Source: Conexibacter sp. CPCC 205762
GTDB lineage: Bacteria; Actinomycetota; Thermoleophilia; Solirubrobacterales; Solirubrobacteraceae
Direction: 5' to 3'
NCBI RefSeq assembly: GCF_030646155.1
Contig: NZ_JAUTDN010000001.1
Location: 310,001-374,000, forward strand
DNA: 64,000 nt
The notes below the pieces were generated by a model. That model ran no database searches and had not been told where the DNA came from. It saw only the letters and a program-made list of their open reading frames with translations. Positions 54,644 through 61,774 of the stretch are shown one piece after another (position 1 is the first letter of the stretch; every line of letters begins with the position of its first letter). The position numbers and the translations under genes are program-made.

Positions 54644-55372
54644 CTATGTTCCGCCCGTTCTTCTTGATTCCGGATTCAAAGCGATCACGCTGCCGCCGGA
54701 GGCGTCGGCGAGGGAGAGCCGGCCGGCTGCGGCGCTGCGGACGGCGGTCGCGCGCGCGGCGCCGACGAACGGCGCCAGCCACACGTACAGCACGTCGGGC
54801 AGCAGCTCCGGCAGCGTCGCGGTCTCGCGGTTGAGGATGCGCGCGTAGATGACCTCGTAGACGCCGCCGACGATCACCTCGGTCAGCACGGGGGGGACGT
54901 CGGAGGGATCGTCGCCGCGGCCCTCTTCGAGGAAGGCGGCGAAGCGGCGCATCGCCTCGTCGCGGCGGGCGAGCGCGCGCGGACCGGCGGCGAGCACCTC
55001 GACGATGCACAGCCACGCCAGCTCGGGCTCGTCGGCGGCGTAGCCGAGGAAGGCGCCGAAGCCGGCCTCGAGCGCATCCCTGCGGGAGCGTGCGGTGGAG
55101 GTCGCGGAGCGCACGCGCGCCATCACCTGCTCGACCGCCTCGTCGTAGGCGGCGAGGAAGCACTCCTCCTTGTTGGCGAAGTGCTCATAGAAGCTGTTGC
55201 GGGAGACCCCGGCGACGGCGACGATCTTGCTGACCGAGGCGGCGCGATAGCCGTCCTGTGCGACCACGTGGGCGATCGCGGCGATCAGTCGATCACGCCG
55301 GGGACGCAACGGGAAGCGAAGCGCGACGACCTCTCCCGGGTCCGACTGGATGGGCTCGATCTGTGATCCCAC
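54644..55372 (-). CDS. TetR-family regulator (copy B)
   Basis: This 242-aa regulator has the HTH RDRLIAAIAHVVAQDGYRAASVSKIVAVAGVSRNSFYEHFANKEECFLAAYDEAVEQ. A helical ligand domain follows, with WLCIVEVLAAGPRALARRDEAMRRFAAFLEEG and IVGGVYEVIYARILN. The start is GTG 55372, 6 nt after a TACTGT -10 (leaderless). Its -35 overlaps, on the opposite strand, the -35 of a strong rightward promoter that makes a structured RNA. If the protein represses itself, the same binding could affect that RNA. Confidence 0.9.
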   Translation of the reverse strand: MGSQIEPIQSDPGEVVALRFPLRPRRDRLIAAIAHVVAQDGYRAASVSKIVAVAGVSRNSFYEHFANKEECFLAAYDEAVEQVMARVRSATSTARSRRDALEAGFGAFLGYAADEPELAWLCIVEVLAAGPRALARRDEAMRRFAAFLEEGRGDDPSDVPPVLTEVIVGGVYEVIYARILNRETATLPELLPDVLYVWLAPFVGAARATAVRSAAAGRLSLADASGGSVIALNPESRRTGGT

Positions 55373-55378
55373 GAGCCG

Positions 55379-55407
55379 ACAGTAGCCGCTGCGCAGCCCG
55401 TTGACAA
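55379..55407 (-). promoter_or_regulatory. Promoter of the TetR pair
   Basis: Reading leftward: TTGTCA (55407-55402), a 17-bp spacer, and TACTGT (55384-55379), ending 6 nt before the GTG start. The -35 hexamer overlaps the rightward TTGACA by five bases. Confidence 0.7.
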
Positions 55408-55430
55408 CAGAAGACGGGGACGTTTATAGT
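55401..55430 (+). promoter_or_regulatory. Strong rightward promoter of the structured RNA
   Basis: TTGACA (55401-55406) and TATAGT (55425-55430), 18-bp spacer. The predicted start is near G55437. It is one of the two closest matches to consensus in the window. Confidence 0.75.
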
Positions 55431-55436
55431 TTTTCT

Positions 55437-55665
55437 GTGCAAGGGCTGCATCGAGCCCTCGCAAACGCGAAGGTGCAGGACTTCAGACGGCGTTCCCGCA
55501 CGGCGGAGTCGTGCGGGCGGACATGCCGCTCGGCGCCTCTCGTCCGAGCCAGTGTGCGCCCGCAGGGTTCCCTCCCCCGGGAACACCCGGTATGGGGCTA
55601 CGTGCCAGCCTCATGCTCGACGCGGCCGGGGCGTGCGGATGGGATCCGCCCCGGCCGCGTCATGT
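55437..55665 (+). ncRNA. Putative structured non-coding RNA, about 230 nt
   Basis: This fills most of the 325-bp gap between TetR copy B and the CBS gene. It starts at a near-consensus promoter and ends in a 15-bp terminator hairpin. Inside are at least three hairpins: AGGGCT/AGCCCT (55442-55459), CCCGCAC/GTGCGGG (55495-55517), and GTTCCC/GGGAAC with a C-rich loop (55567-55584, extended by GG/CC). The 5' GGGCTGCA can also pair with 3' TGCCAGCCTC in a long-range closing stem with bulges. The only ORF over it (GTG 55437, 76 codons) has poor codon bias and no family resemblance. Body length is about 180 nt, similar to 6S RNA, but I see no firm family match; SRP, tmRNA and RNase P RNA signatures are absent. 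Confidence 0.6.
55619..55661 (+). terminator. Large rho-independent terminator of the structured RNA
   Basis: GACGCGGCCGGGGCG pairs perfectly with CGCCCCGGCCGCGTC across a 13-nt loop. It is followed by ATGTAATCC rather than a run of T. On the other strand it also lies 36 bp after the CBS gene stop and may serve both transcripts. Confidence 0.75.
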
Positions 55666-55697
55666 AATCCATCGCCGTCGTCGCGTCGGACGAGCCG

Positions 55698-56105
55698 TCA
55701 GACGCGCGCGATCGCGCGCACCTCGCCGACGGGCCCCTCGGAGCCGTCGAGCAGGTCGGCGCGCCGCAGCATCCCGATCAGGCGTCCCTCGTCGGTCACC
55801 GGCGCGCTGGCGATGCCGCGCTCGGCCATGCGACTGCGGACGTCGGCGATCGGCGCGTCCGCGTCGACGACCGAGACCGCATGGGCCAGCAGCCCGATCC
55901 GGACCGAGTCCGGATCGCGTCGCTCAGCGACGACGCGCACGACGTCGGCCTCCGACAGGATGCCGATGACGGTGCGATCTTCCCCGCAGATCGGGAGTGC
56001 GTCGACCCCGAATGCCGCGAGTTTGCGCGCGCCGTCGAGCACCGTTTCGTACTCGCTGACGCACTCACCGATTCCGGTGACGAACTCCCGTGCCGTCTTG
56101 CACAT
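55698..56105 (-). CDS. CBS-domain pair protein
   Basis: This 135-aa protein consists of two CBS motifs in tandem: ARKLAAFGVDALPICGEDRTVIGILSEADVVRVVAE and MAERGIASAPVTDEGRLIGMLRRADLLDG. Such stand-alone Bateman modules bind adenine nucleotides and sense energy state or oxidative/hypoxic stress. ATG 56105 is chosen because AGGAGGAG lies 5 nt upstream; upstream in-frame residues are basic and unlike the family. It converges on the structured RNA. Confidence 0.88.
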   Translation of the reverse strand: MCKTAREFVTGIGECVSEYETVLDGARKLAAFGVDALPICGEDRTVIGILSEADVVRVVAERRDPDSVRIGLLAHAVSVVDADAPIADVRSRMAERGIASAPVTDEGRLIGMLRRADLLDGSEGPVGEVRAIARV

Positions 56106-56180
56106 ACTGCTCCTCCTGTATTGCGCCCCCCCATTGCACTTGCACGAACGTCGGCGGTGCTCTCTCGGCACGACCAGGTA

Positions 56181-56198
56181 CGAAGTTCCCCAACTTCG
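56181..56198. repeat. Small perfect inverted repeat upstream of the CBS gene
   Basis: CGAAGTT-CCCC-AACTTCG, a 7-bp perfect stem, lies 76 bp upstream of the CBS start and 13 bp from the tRNA-Leu relic. It could be an operator or a hairpin at the relic's edge. The 278-bp gap 56106-56383 otherwise holds only that relic. Confidence 0.35.
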
Positions 56199-56211
56199 AA
56201 CGCCGGCACAC

Positions 56212-56258
56212 CGCCAAATGGCGGAATGGTTGGTAGACGCGACCTCCTCAGGAGCGCT
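56212..56258 (+). pseudogene. tRNA-Leu (CAG) 5'-half relic
   Basis: The segment reads like the first half of a tRNA-Leu: TGGCGGAA...TGGTAGACGC is the diagnostic Leu D-arm, with GCG/CGC stem intact. It leads to an anticodon loop CTCAGGA with anticodon CAG at 56249-56251. The anticodon stem has two mismatches (C.C and T.C), and no TTTGGCG to pair with the acceptor CGCCAAA is found downstream. A recognisable variable arm and T-stem are also absent. It is therefore probably a broken or recombined tRNA copy and not a working gene. Confidence 0.5.
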
Positions 56259-56383
56259 GCGGATGGGATTGCCCCTTCAGCTTCCCAGCCAAGACGCTCG
56301 CGTTCAAGTGACAACCGTCGCGAACTGTTCACCACTGGGCGCGGGGACGCGCCAGCTTCCGGAGCAGCGGCGGTGCGCCGGCG

Positions 56384-57541
56384 CTACTCGGGCTGCTTGG
56401 AGATGATCTGCAGCTCGCCGATCTCGGCCTGTCTGGCGCCGGCCGGCAGGCCGGTGACCCAGATCAGCACGTAGCGGGCGGTCGTCCCGCTCGGCAGCGT
56501 GATCGTCGTCTTGCCCGGCGTCTGCTCCTTCGTCGCCAGATGCGACCAGCCGGGCGCGGTGATCGACTTCGGCGGGCCGTTGCGGGCGCCGTAGACCTCG
56601 AAGGTCATCCCCGGCGTCGGCGTCGACAGCACCAGTCTGGTGATTCTCTCGGGGGTCACGAGGTCGACGTAGACCCCGAGCTGCGGATTGGTCGCCGGGT
56701 CGTCGAACTCGGGCGTCTTCCAGGCGGTCGTCGGCGAGCCGTCGGTGATCAGCGTCGCGTCGCCGAGATCCGCGTCGCCCTCGACGTACGGCGCGTAGGG
56801 GATGGCGGCGGCGGAGAGCGCGACGTTGGCGTCGATCAGTCTCGGTCTCGCCGCTCTTCTCTGCGCTCTCCCGCTGTCGGGATCGTCCTGGACGCTGCCG
56901 TCGTCGCTGCCCGTGTCGACCTCGCCCGCGTCGTCCGGCGGCGGATCGGGGTTGGGCGTCGAGGTGTCGACGTCGTTGGACAGGTCGGGCACGTCGCTGG
57001 GAGCGGCGGAGGAGCCGCTGCCGGAGCTTGGCGAGCCGCTGCTGCCGGCGCCGCTGCCGGAGCTGCTCCCGCCGCCCGTGCCGCCGCTGCCTCTCGTGCT
57101 CGTGTCCGGCAGTCTCAGCTCGCTGCCGCTGTCGGGCAGCGTCGCGTCGGCCGGCGGCGTGGTCACGGTCGGCTGCGTGACCGGCGGCGGCGCCTGCGCG
57201 ATCGTCGCGGCCGGGGGAGGCGGCTGCTTGCCGTCCTGCAGCAGCGTGAAGCCGGCGGCCGAGGCGGCGCCGACGAGCACCGTCAGCGTCGTCGCGATGC
57301 CGACGACGGGGCGCAGCGCGTGGCGCTGCCTGCGCGGCAGCTCAGAGCCGCACTCGAGGCACCAGTGCTGGTCGGCGTCGGTGACCGGCGCGCCGCATCT
57401 CGGGCAGCTGCGGACCGCCGTCGCCTCCGCCTGCGGGGCGGACTCGGCGGCGCCGTCCTGCGGCTGCGCGGTATCGTCGGCGACGGTCGCCGACGGCGTC
57501 TCGGGCGACTGGGTCTCGGGGGCCGGCGTCTCCGGATCCAT
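56384..57541 (-). CDS. Zinc-ribbon, single-TM protein with discoidin-like extracellular domain
   Basis: The product is 385 aa. An acidic Pro/Thr-rich start is followed by a zinc ribbon CPRCGAPVTDADQHWCLECG (about 46-65) and a TM helix (VVGIATTLTVLVGAASAAGF). A long Ser/Gly/Pro/Asp-rich linker then leads to a C-terminal beta-sandwich (about 255-385) with ITDGSPTTAWKTPEF and RYVLIWVTGLP, which resembles the discoidin/F5-8C-like sugar-binding domains appended to actinobacterial envelope proteins. The ribbon should face the cytoplasm and the sandwich the wall. The ligand is unknown. ATG 57541 precedes the ribbon. Confidence 0.75.
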   Translation of the reverse strand: MDPETPAPETQSPETPSATVADDTAQPQDGAAESAPQAEATAVRSCPRCGAPVTDADQHWCLECGSELPRRQRHALRPVVGIATTLTVLVGAASAAGFTLLQDGKQPPPPAATIAQAPPPVTQPTVTTPPADATLPDSGSELRLPDTSTRGSGGTGGGSSSGSGAGSSGSPSSGSGSSAAPSDVPDLSNDVDTSTPNPDPPPDDAGEVDTGSDDGSVQDDPDSGRAQRRAARPRLIDANVALSAAAIPYAPYVEGDADLGDATLITDGSPTTAWKTPEFDDPATNPQLGVYVDLVTPERITRLVLSTPTPGMTFEVYGARNGPPKSITAPGWSHLATKEQTPGKTTITLPSGTTARYVLIWVTGLPAGARQAEIGELQIISKQPE

Positions 57542-57627
57542 GCCCCACACGCTACCCGATCGTCTCCGCGGCCTCGCCACGCGCGAGCGCGGCGCATACG
57601 CGCGGACCGTGGGATAAGCTCCTGCTC

Positions 57628-57795
57628 ATGCTGACGTTTGCGATGTCCACTGCCGCCAACTTCACGGTCGCCCTGCTGATCACGTTTCTCGGGATCGGCG
57701 TCGTCGCGAACGTCCTGATCGCCTACGCCGTCGCCCAGGTCGCCGGCGAGCGCGCGCAGAACGCCGAGCTGCGCAACAGCCCGATCGAGGATTGA
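57628..57795 (+). CDS. Small single-pass membrane protein (55 aa)
   Basis: ATG 57628 to TGA 57793-57795 encodes MSTAANFTVALLITFLGIGVVANVLIAYAVAQVAGERAQNAELRN (after a five-residue lead), that is, one TM helix and a charged tail. TAAGCT (57615-57620) ends 7 nt before the ATG in the leaderless pattern seen elsewhere here, and codon use is strongly GC3-biased. These facts support a real gene despite its size. The function is unknown. Confidence 0.6.
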   Translation: MLTFAMSTAANFTVALLITFLGIGVVANVLIAYAVAQVAGERAQNAELRNSPIED

Positions 57796-57831
57796 GCAGC
57801 GGCCCGCGGCAGCGCCGCGGGCCACCACCGC

Positions 57832-58380
57832 TCAGAAGGGAAGCGAGCCGGCGATCTCTGACAGCCGCGGCGCCTCGGCGTCGCGCTCGGAGACGACCGG
57901 CTCGACGTCGTCGGGCCAGACGATCCCGACCTCGGGGTCGTCATAGGCGATCCCCGACTCGGTCGCCGCGTCGTAGTAGTTCGAGCACTTGTAGGCGACG
58001 TCGGCGACCTCGCTCGTGACGCAGAAGCCGTGCGCGAAGCCGACCGGCACGAACAGCTGGCGCATCGTCTCGTCGTCGAGCGTGAACGCCTCCCACTGCC
58101 CGAACGTCGGCGACGCTCTGCGCAGGTCGACGACGACGTCGACGATCGCCCCGCGAGAGCAGCGGATCAGCTTCGCCTGCCCCGGCGAGGTCTGGAAGTG
58201 CATCCCGCGCAGCGTGCCGCGCCGCGAGCGCGAGTGGTTGTCCTGCACGAACGCGACGTCGACGCCGGCCGCGGCCCAGGCGTCGGCGCGGAAGGTCTCG
58301 GCGAAGAAGCCGCGGTGGTCACCGAAGACCTGCGGCTGCAGCAGCACGAGGCCCGGGAGTCTGGTCGGAATCGTCTCCAT
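57832..58380 (-). CDS. rfbC: dTDP-4-dehydrorhamnose 3,5-epimerase
   Basis: This 182-aa cupin enzyme has VFGDHRGFFAETFRADAW, QDNHSRSRRGTLRGMHFQTSP (catalytic His and neighbouring Arg), VVVDLRRASPTFGQW with the Asp of the catalytic dyad, and FVPVGFAHGFCVTSEVADVAYKCSNYY with the Tyr region. It makes dTDP-4-dehydro-L-rhamnose for surface polysaccharides. The other rml genes are not adjacent. It is divergent from the RpiR regulator, with 35 bp between the starts. Confidence 0.93.
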   Translation of the reverse strand: METIPTRLPGLVLLQPQVFGDHRGFFAETFRADAWAAAGVDVAFVQDNHSRSRRGTLRGMHFQTSPGQAKLIRCSRGAIVDVVVDLRRASPTFGQWEAFTLDDETMRQLFVPVGFAHGFCVTSEVADVAYKCSNYYDAATESGIAYDDPEVGIVWPDDVEPVVSERDAEAPRLSEIAGSLPF

Positions 58381-58415
58381 CGGAGCGCCAGCTTAGTGAC
58401 TGGGGAGCGCAACTC

Positions 58416-59363
58416 GTGTCGCCGGACGAGGGTTCTGGGGAGGAGTCACCCTGCCTCCCGTCGAAACCTTCGCTGCCTATGAAGCGAGCCACCGCCACGA
58501 CTCCCACCGCGCCGCCGCCGCCGCACGGACACCAGGCGCTGTCCGACTACATCACCGCCCGGTTCGACGAGTTCTCGCGCTCCCAGAAGGATGTCGCGCA
58601 GTACATCGTCGACCACCTGGACGAAGCGGCCTTCCAGACGGCCGAGGAGCTGGCGCGCCGCGCCTCGACCTCGTCGAGCACGGTCGTGCGCTTCTCGCAG
58701 GCGCTCGGCTTCGAGGGCTTCCCAGAGCTCCAGCAGGCGGCCCGCGACGAATACCGCCGCCGCCCCGCGGGCGCCGGCGCCGTCGCCCCCGAGACGAGCG
58801 TCGCCCCGCTCTTCTCGCTCGACCAGACCGAGTACGAGACCGCTCTCGCGACCGACCACGTCAACGTCGAGGAGACGGCCCGCAAGCTCTCGCGCAGCGA
58901 GTTCGAAGCGGCGATCGAGGCGATCGCGAGCGCGCAGAAGGTGCTGATCGCCGGCACCGACCAGATGGCGTTCTTCGCCAGCTACCTGCGCCACCTGCTG
59001 TCGCTGCTCGACATCCGTGCCGAGGTCGTCGCAAGCCCGTCGCAGGAAGCGCTCGGGCGCCTCTCGCGGATCGACGAGACGACGCTCGTGATCGGCCTCT
59101 CGGCCGGGCGCCCGCATCCGCTGATCGCGCGCACGATGAAGCTCGCGCGCCATCGCAGAGCGCCGACGATCGCGATCACCGACGCGACCCTGTCGGAGGT
59201 CGCGCGGCTGGCCCGCGTGCGCCTCTACTACTCGTCCAACAGCCCCGCCTACGTGCGCTCGCACACCGCGCTGCTGTCGCTGATCCAGGCGCTCGCGTAC
59301 GGCGTCTACTCGCGTGACGCGCAGCAGTACGACATGCGCATCAAGGCCTACCGCCTGAAGTAG
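58416..59363 (+). CDS. RpiR-family regulator (HTH plus SIS domain)
   Basis: The product is 315 aa. The N-terminal HTH_6 domain has FDEFSRSQKDVAQYIVDHLDEAAFQTAEELARRASTSSSTVVRFSQALGFEGFPELQQAA. The C-terminal SIS sugar-phosphate-binding domain has KVLIAGTDQMAFFASYLRHLL, VIGLSAGRPHPLIARTMKLAR and AITDATLSEVARLARVRLY. Such regulators respond to phosphorylated sugars. GTG 58416 has GGGGAG 8 nt upstream; ATG 58479 (MKRATATTP) is the alternative and would remove 21 residues of no known domain. Confidence 0.88.
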   Translation: MSPDEGSGEESPCLPSKPSLPMKRATATTPTAPPPPHGHQALSDYITARFDEFSRSQKDVAQYIVDHLDEAAFQTAEELARRASTSSSTVVRFSQALGFEGFPELQQAARDEYRRRPAGAGAVAPETSVAPLFSLDQTEYETALATDHVNVEETARKLSRSEFEAAIEAIASAQKVLIAGTDQMAFFASYLRHLLSLLDIRAEVVASPSQEALGRLSRIDETTLVIGLSAGRPHPLIARTMKLARHRRAPTIAITDATLSEVARLARVRLYYSSNSPAYVRSHTALLSLIQALAYGVYSRDAQQYDMRIKAYRLK

Positions 59364-59397
59364 TCCTCGCTGGCGTCGCGGAGCGGTGCGGGCTCGT

Positions 59398-60192
59398 TCA
59401 CCGCTCCGCGACGTACAGCCCCTGCAGCGACCGCCCGAGCCGGCCGCGTCCGTCGAACAGGACGCTCTCCGCCAGGCCAGCGCCGCTGCGGCCGACGCGC
59501 GTGCGCGCGTCCAGCCCGACCCACTCGCCTTCCGGCAGCCGCTCGACGTAGATCGTCAGGTCGGGGTTGATGAAGAGGTGGGTCGCCCACGGCACCGCCG
59601 AGCTGATGCCGTTGCCGAAGTCGGCCGCGGCCGCCAGCCGCTGCAGCGGCGTCGGCCGCTCGCCCGCGACGAGCGGGACGCGCAGCCGGAACCAGGCGAC
59701 CGCTGGGCCGACCTCGTCGAAGGCGCCGCGCGCCATCCGCACCTCCATGCCGTCGCGCGCGAACATCGTCGGGCCCGTGTCGAACAGCTCCATCCTGACC
59801 GCGGCGCTGTCGTCCGGGCCGGGCACGTCGGGGGCCGGGTCGACCTCGTCGGGCGCCGGCACGTCGGCCCGCCGCACGCGCAGCGCGAGCGCCCGGCAGA
59901 CGACCGTCTCGCCGGCGTGCAGCTGCGCTTCGACCAGCTGCACGCGGCCGCCGGGGCGGACGATCCGCGTCTCGACCCGCAGCGGCGTCAGCGGCACCGG
60001 CCGTATGAACTCGCAGGTGAGGCGCAGGACGGCCATCGGCACGTCGCTGTGAAACGCCTCCAGCGCGCCCGCCAGCAACCCCGCCGGGGCGCCGCCGTGC
60101 TGCGCGGTCGGATCCCACGGGCCGCGCGCAAGCTCGGTCGGGCGGAATCGATCGGGACCGTCGGGCTGGAAGATCGCGTCGCCGTCGCTCAT
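59398..60192 (-). CDS. Acyl-CoA thioesterase family protein (double hotdog, TesB-like)
   Basis: This 264-aa protein has two hotdog halves. The first has ELARGPWDPTAQHGGAPAGLLAGALE (the buried H-G-G-A-P helix) and VLRLTCEFIRPVPLTPLRVETRIVRPGGRVQLVEAQL. The second ends in WVGLDARTRVGRSGAGLAESVLFDGRGRLGRSLQGLYV, with the Asp/Ser of the TesB-like site. It should hydrolyse acyl-CoA thioesters. ATG 60192 is chosen, with TAGCCT 8 nt upstream; the frame stays open further but runs antisense to pdxS. Confidence 0.85.
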   Translation of the reverse strand: MSDGDAIFQPDGPDRFRPTELARGPWDPTAQHGGAPAGLLAGALEAFHSDVPMAVLRLTCEFIRPVPLTPLRVETRIVRPGGRVQLVEAQLHAGETVVCRALALRVRRADVPAPDEVDPAPDVPGPDDSAAVRMELFDTGPTMFARDGMEVRMARGAFDEVGPAVAWFRLRVPLVAGERPTPLQRLAAAADFGNGISSAVPWATHLFINPDLTIYVERLPEGEWVGLDARTRVGRSGAGLAESVLFDGRGRLGRSLQGLYVAER

Positions 60193-60281
60193 GCCGCAGC
60201 AGGCTAGCGGTGCTCCATCGCGGTGGGTCGCGGGCACCCGCGTTGGACGCCGCCGGAGTGCGTTCACGGCTGGGTCACAGC

Positions 60282-60287
60282 TATATT
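60282..60287 (+). promoter_or_regulatory. -10 box TATATT of pdxS (leaderless)
   Basis: TATATT ends 7 nt before the pdxS ATG, so the mRNA should begin at the ATG. The surrounding GCTATATTCCG is nearly the same as the glutaredoxin -10 context. No good -35 is seen. Confidence 0.65.
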
Positions 60288-60294
60288 CCGACCA

Positions 60295-61179
60295 ATGCGC
60301 GACGAAGCAACGTTTACCGTCAAGGCCGGCCTCGCCGAGATGCTCAAGGGCGGCGTGATCATGGACGTGGTCACCCCGGAGCAGGCGAAGATCGCCGAGG
60401 CCGCGGGTGCCTGCGCCGTGATGGCGCTCGAGCGGGTCCCGGCCGACATCCGGCGCGACGGCGGCGTCGCGCGCATGTCCGACCCGGAGATGATCAAGGG
60501 CATCCAGGAGGCCGTCACGATCCCCGTGATGGCGAAGGCGCGGATCGGCCACTTCGCCGAGGCGCAGGTGCTGGAGTCGCTCGAGATCGACTACATCGAC
60601 GAGTCCGAGGTGCTGACGCCGGCCGACGAGGCGCACCACATCGACAAGTGGGGCTTCAAGGTCCCGTTCGTCTGCGGCGCCACCAACCTCGGCGAGGCGC
60701 TGCGGCGCATCGGCGAGGGCGCGGCGATGATCCGCTCCAAGGGCGAGGCCGGCACCGGCGACATCGTCGAGGCGGTCCGTCACATGCGCAAGATCAAGGG
60801 CGAGATCAAGCACCTGCAGGGGCTTGACGACGCCGAGCTGGCGACCGCCGCGAAGGACCTCCAGTCGCCGCTGGACCTCGTCCGCAAGGTCGCTGCAGAC
60901 GGCAAGCTGCCCGTCGTGCTCTTCTGCGCCGGCGGCATCGCGACCCCGGCCGACGCTTCGCTGATGATGCAGCTCGGCGCCGAGGGCACGTTCGTCGGCT
61001 CCGGCATCTTCAAGTCGGAGAACCCGGAGCACCGCGCGAAGGCGATCGTCGAGGCGACGACCCACTTCGCCGACGCCGAGCGCGTCGCCGCCGCCTCGAC
61101 CGGCCTCGGTCAGGCGATGTTCAGCCTCGAGACCTCCAAGCTCGAGCACGAGCAGCTGCTGTCGCAGCGCGGCTGGTAG
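60295..61179 (+). CDS. pdxS: Pyridoxal 5'-phosphate synthase lyase subunit PdxS
   Basis: This 294-aa TIM barrel is highly conserved: [17 protein letters not shown] with the catalytic Lys/Asp, [33 protein letters not shown] with the ribose-5-phosphate-binding Lys, [14 protein letters not shown] and [12 protein letters not shown]. With PdxT it makes pyridoxal 5'-phosphate from ribose 5-phosphate, glyceraldehyde 3-phosphate and glutamine-derived ammonia. ATG 60295 gives the standard start directly behind a -10 box. pdxT follows after 4 bp. Confidence 0.97.
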   Translation: MRDEATFTVKAGLAEMLKGGVIMDVVTPEQAKIAEAAGACAVMALERVPADIRRDGGVARMSDPEMIKGIQEAVTIPVMAKARIGHFAEAQVLESLEIDYIDESEVLTPADEAHHIDKWGFKVPFVCGATNLGEALRRIGEGAAMIRSKGEAGTGDIVEAVRHMRKIKGEIKHLQGLDDAELATAAKDLQSPLDLVRKVAADGKLPVVLFCAGGIATPADASLMMQLGAEGTFVGSGIFKSENPEHRAKAIVEATTHFADAERVAAASTGLGQAMFSLETSKLEHEQLLSQRGW

Positions 61180-61183
61180 TCGC

Positions 61184-61747
61184 TTGACCGCCCTGGTCGG
61201 CGTCCTGGCGCTCCAGGGCGACTTCGCCGCGCACGCTCGCATGCTGCGCGGCCTCGGCGCCGACGTCCGTGAGGTCCGCGTTCCCGCGGACCTCGACGGT
61301 CTCGACGGCCTCGTGATCCCCGGCGGCGAGTCGACGACGATGACGCTCGGGATCGAGCGCGAAGGACTCGGCGACCCGCTGCGCGCCTTCGCGGCCGGCG
61401 GCAGGCCGGTCTTCGGCACCTGCGCCGGGCTGATCATGCTTGACCGCGACCATCTCGGGATCCTCGACGCGCTCGCGACCCGCAACGCCTTCGGCCGTCA
61501 GGTCCACTCGTTCGAGGAGGACCTCGCGATCGCCGGGATCGACGGGCCGCCGGTGCGCGCGGTCTTCATCCGCGCGCCGTGGGTCGCCGAGCACGGCGAC
61601 GAGGTCGAGGTGCTGGCCGCCGTCGACGGCCATCCGATCGCCGTCCAGCAGGGCAACCTGCTCGCGATCAGCTTCCACCCGGAGCTGACCGCCGAGACAC
61701 GCCTGCACGAGCGCTTCCTCGCGCTGGTCGCGAGAACGAGCCGCTAG
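61184..61747 (+). CDS. pdxT: Pyridoxal 5'-phosphate synthase glutaminase subunit PdxT
   Basis: This 187-aa class I glutaminase has GVLALQGDFAAHARMLRGLG, the oxyanion region LVIPGGESTTM, nucleophile Cys in FGTCAGLIML, and the His/Glu pair in ISFHPELT. It supplies ammonia to PdxS within a 12+12 complex. TTG 61184 is the start, 4 bp after the pdxS stop, and no ATG is nearby. Confidence 0.96.
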   Translation: MTALVGVLALQGDFAAHARMLRGLGADVREVRVPADLDGLDGLVIPGGESTTMTLGIEREGLGDPLRAFAAGGRPVFGTCAGLIMLDRDHLGILDALATRNAFGRQVHSFEEDLAIAGIDGPPVRAVFIRAPWVAEHGDEVEVLAAVDGHPIAVQQGNLLAISFHPELTAETRLHERFLALVARTSR

Positions 61748-61774
61748 GCGAGCTCTCGCCATGCCGACGAGCGC

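Noticed and set aside
55437..55665. Riboswitch leader, tmRNA, SRP RNA or RNase P RNA
   Set aside because: No downstream same-strand gene follows the terminator, and the conserved cores of those families (for example tmRNA ends, the SRP tetraloop region, the RNase P CR elements) are not seen.
55437..55667. A 76-codon protein from GTG 55437
   Set aside because: It starts exactly at the predicted transcript start, but its codon bias is poor, its composition is Arg/Ser/Pro-rich without pattern, and its stop lies within or just after the terminator hairpin. The hairpins explain the sequence better.
59398..61485. A 695-codon extension of the thioesterase
   Set aside because: The upstream part is antisense to pdxS and pdxT. 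ATG 60192 gives a complete double-hotdog protein.
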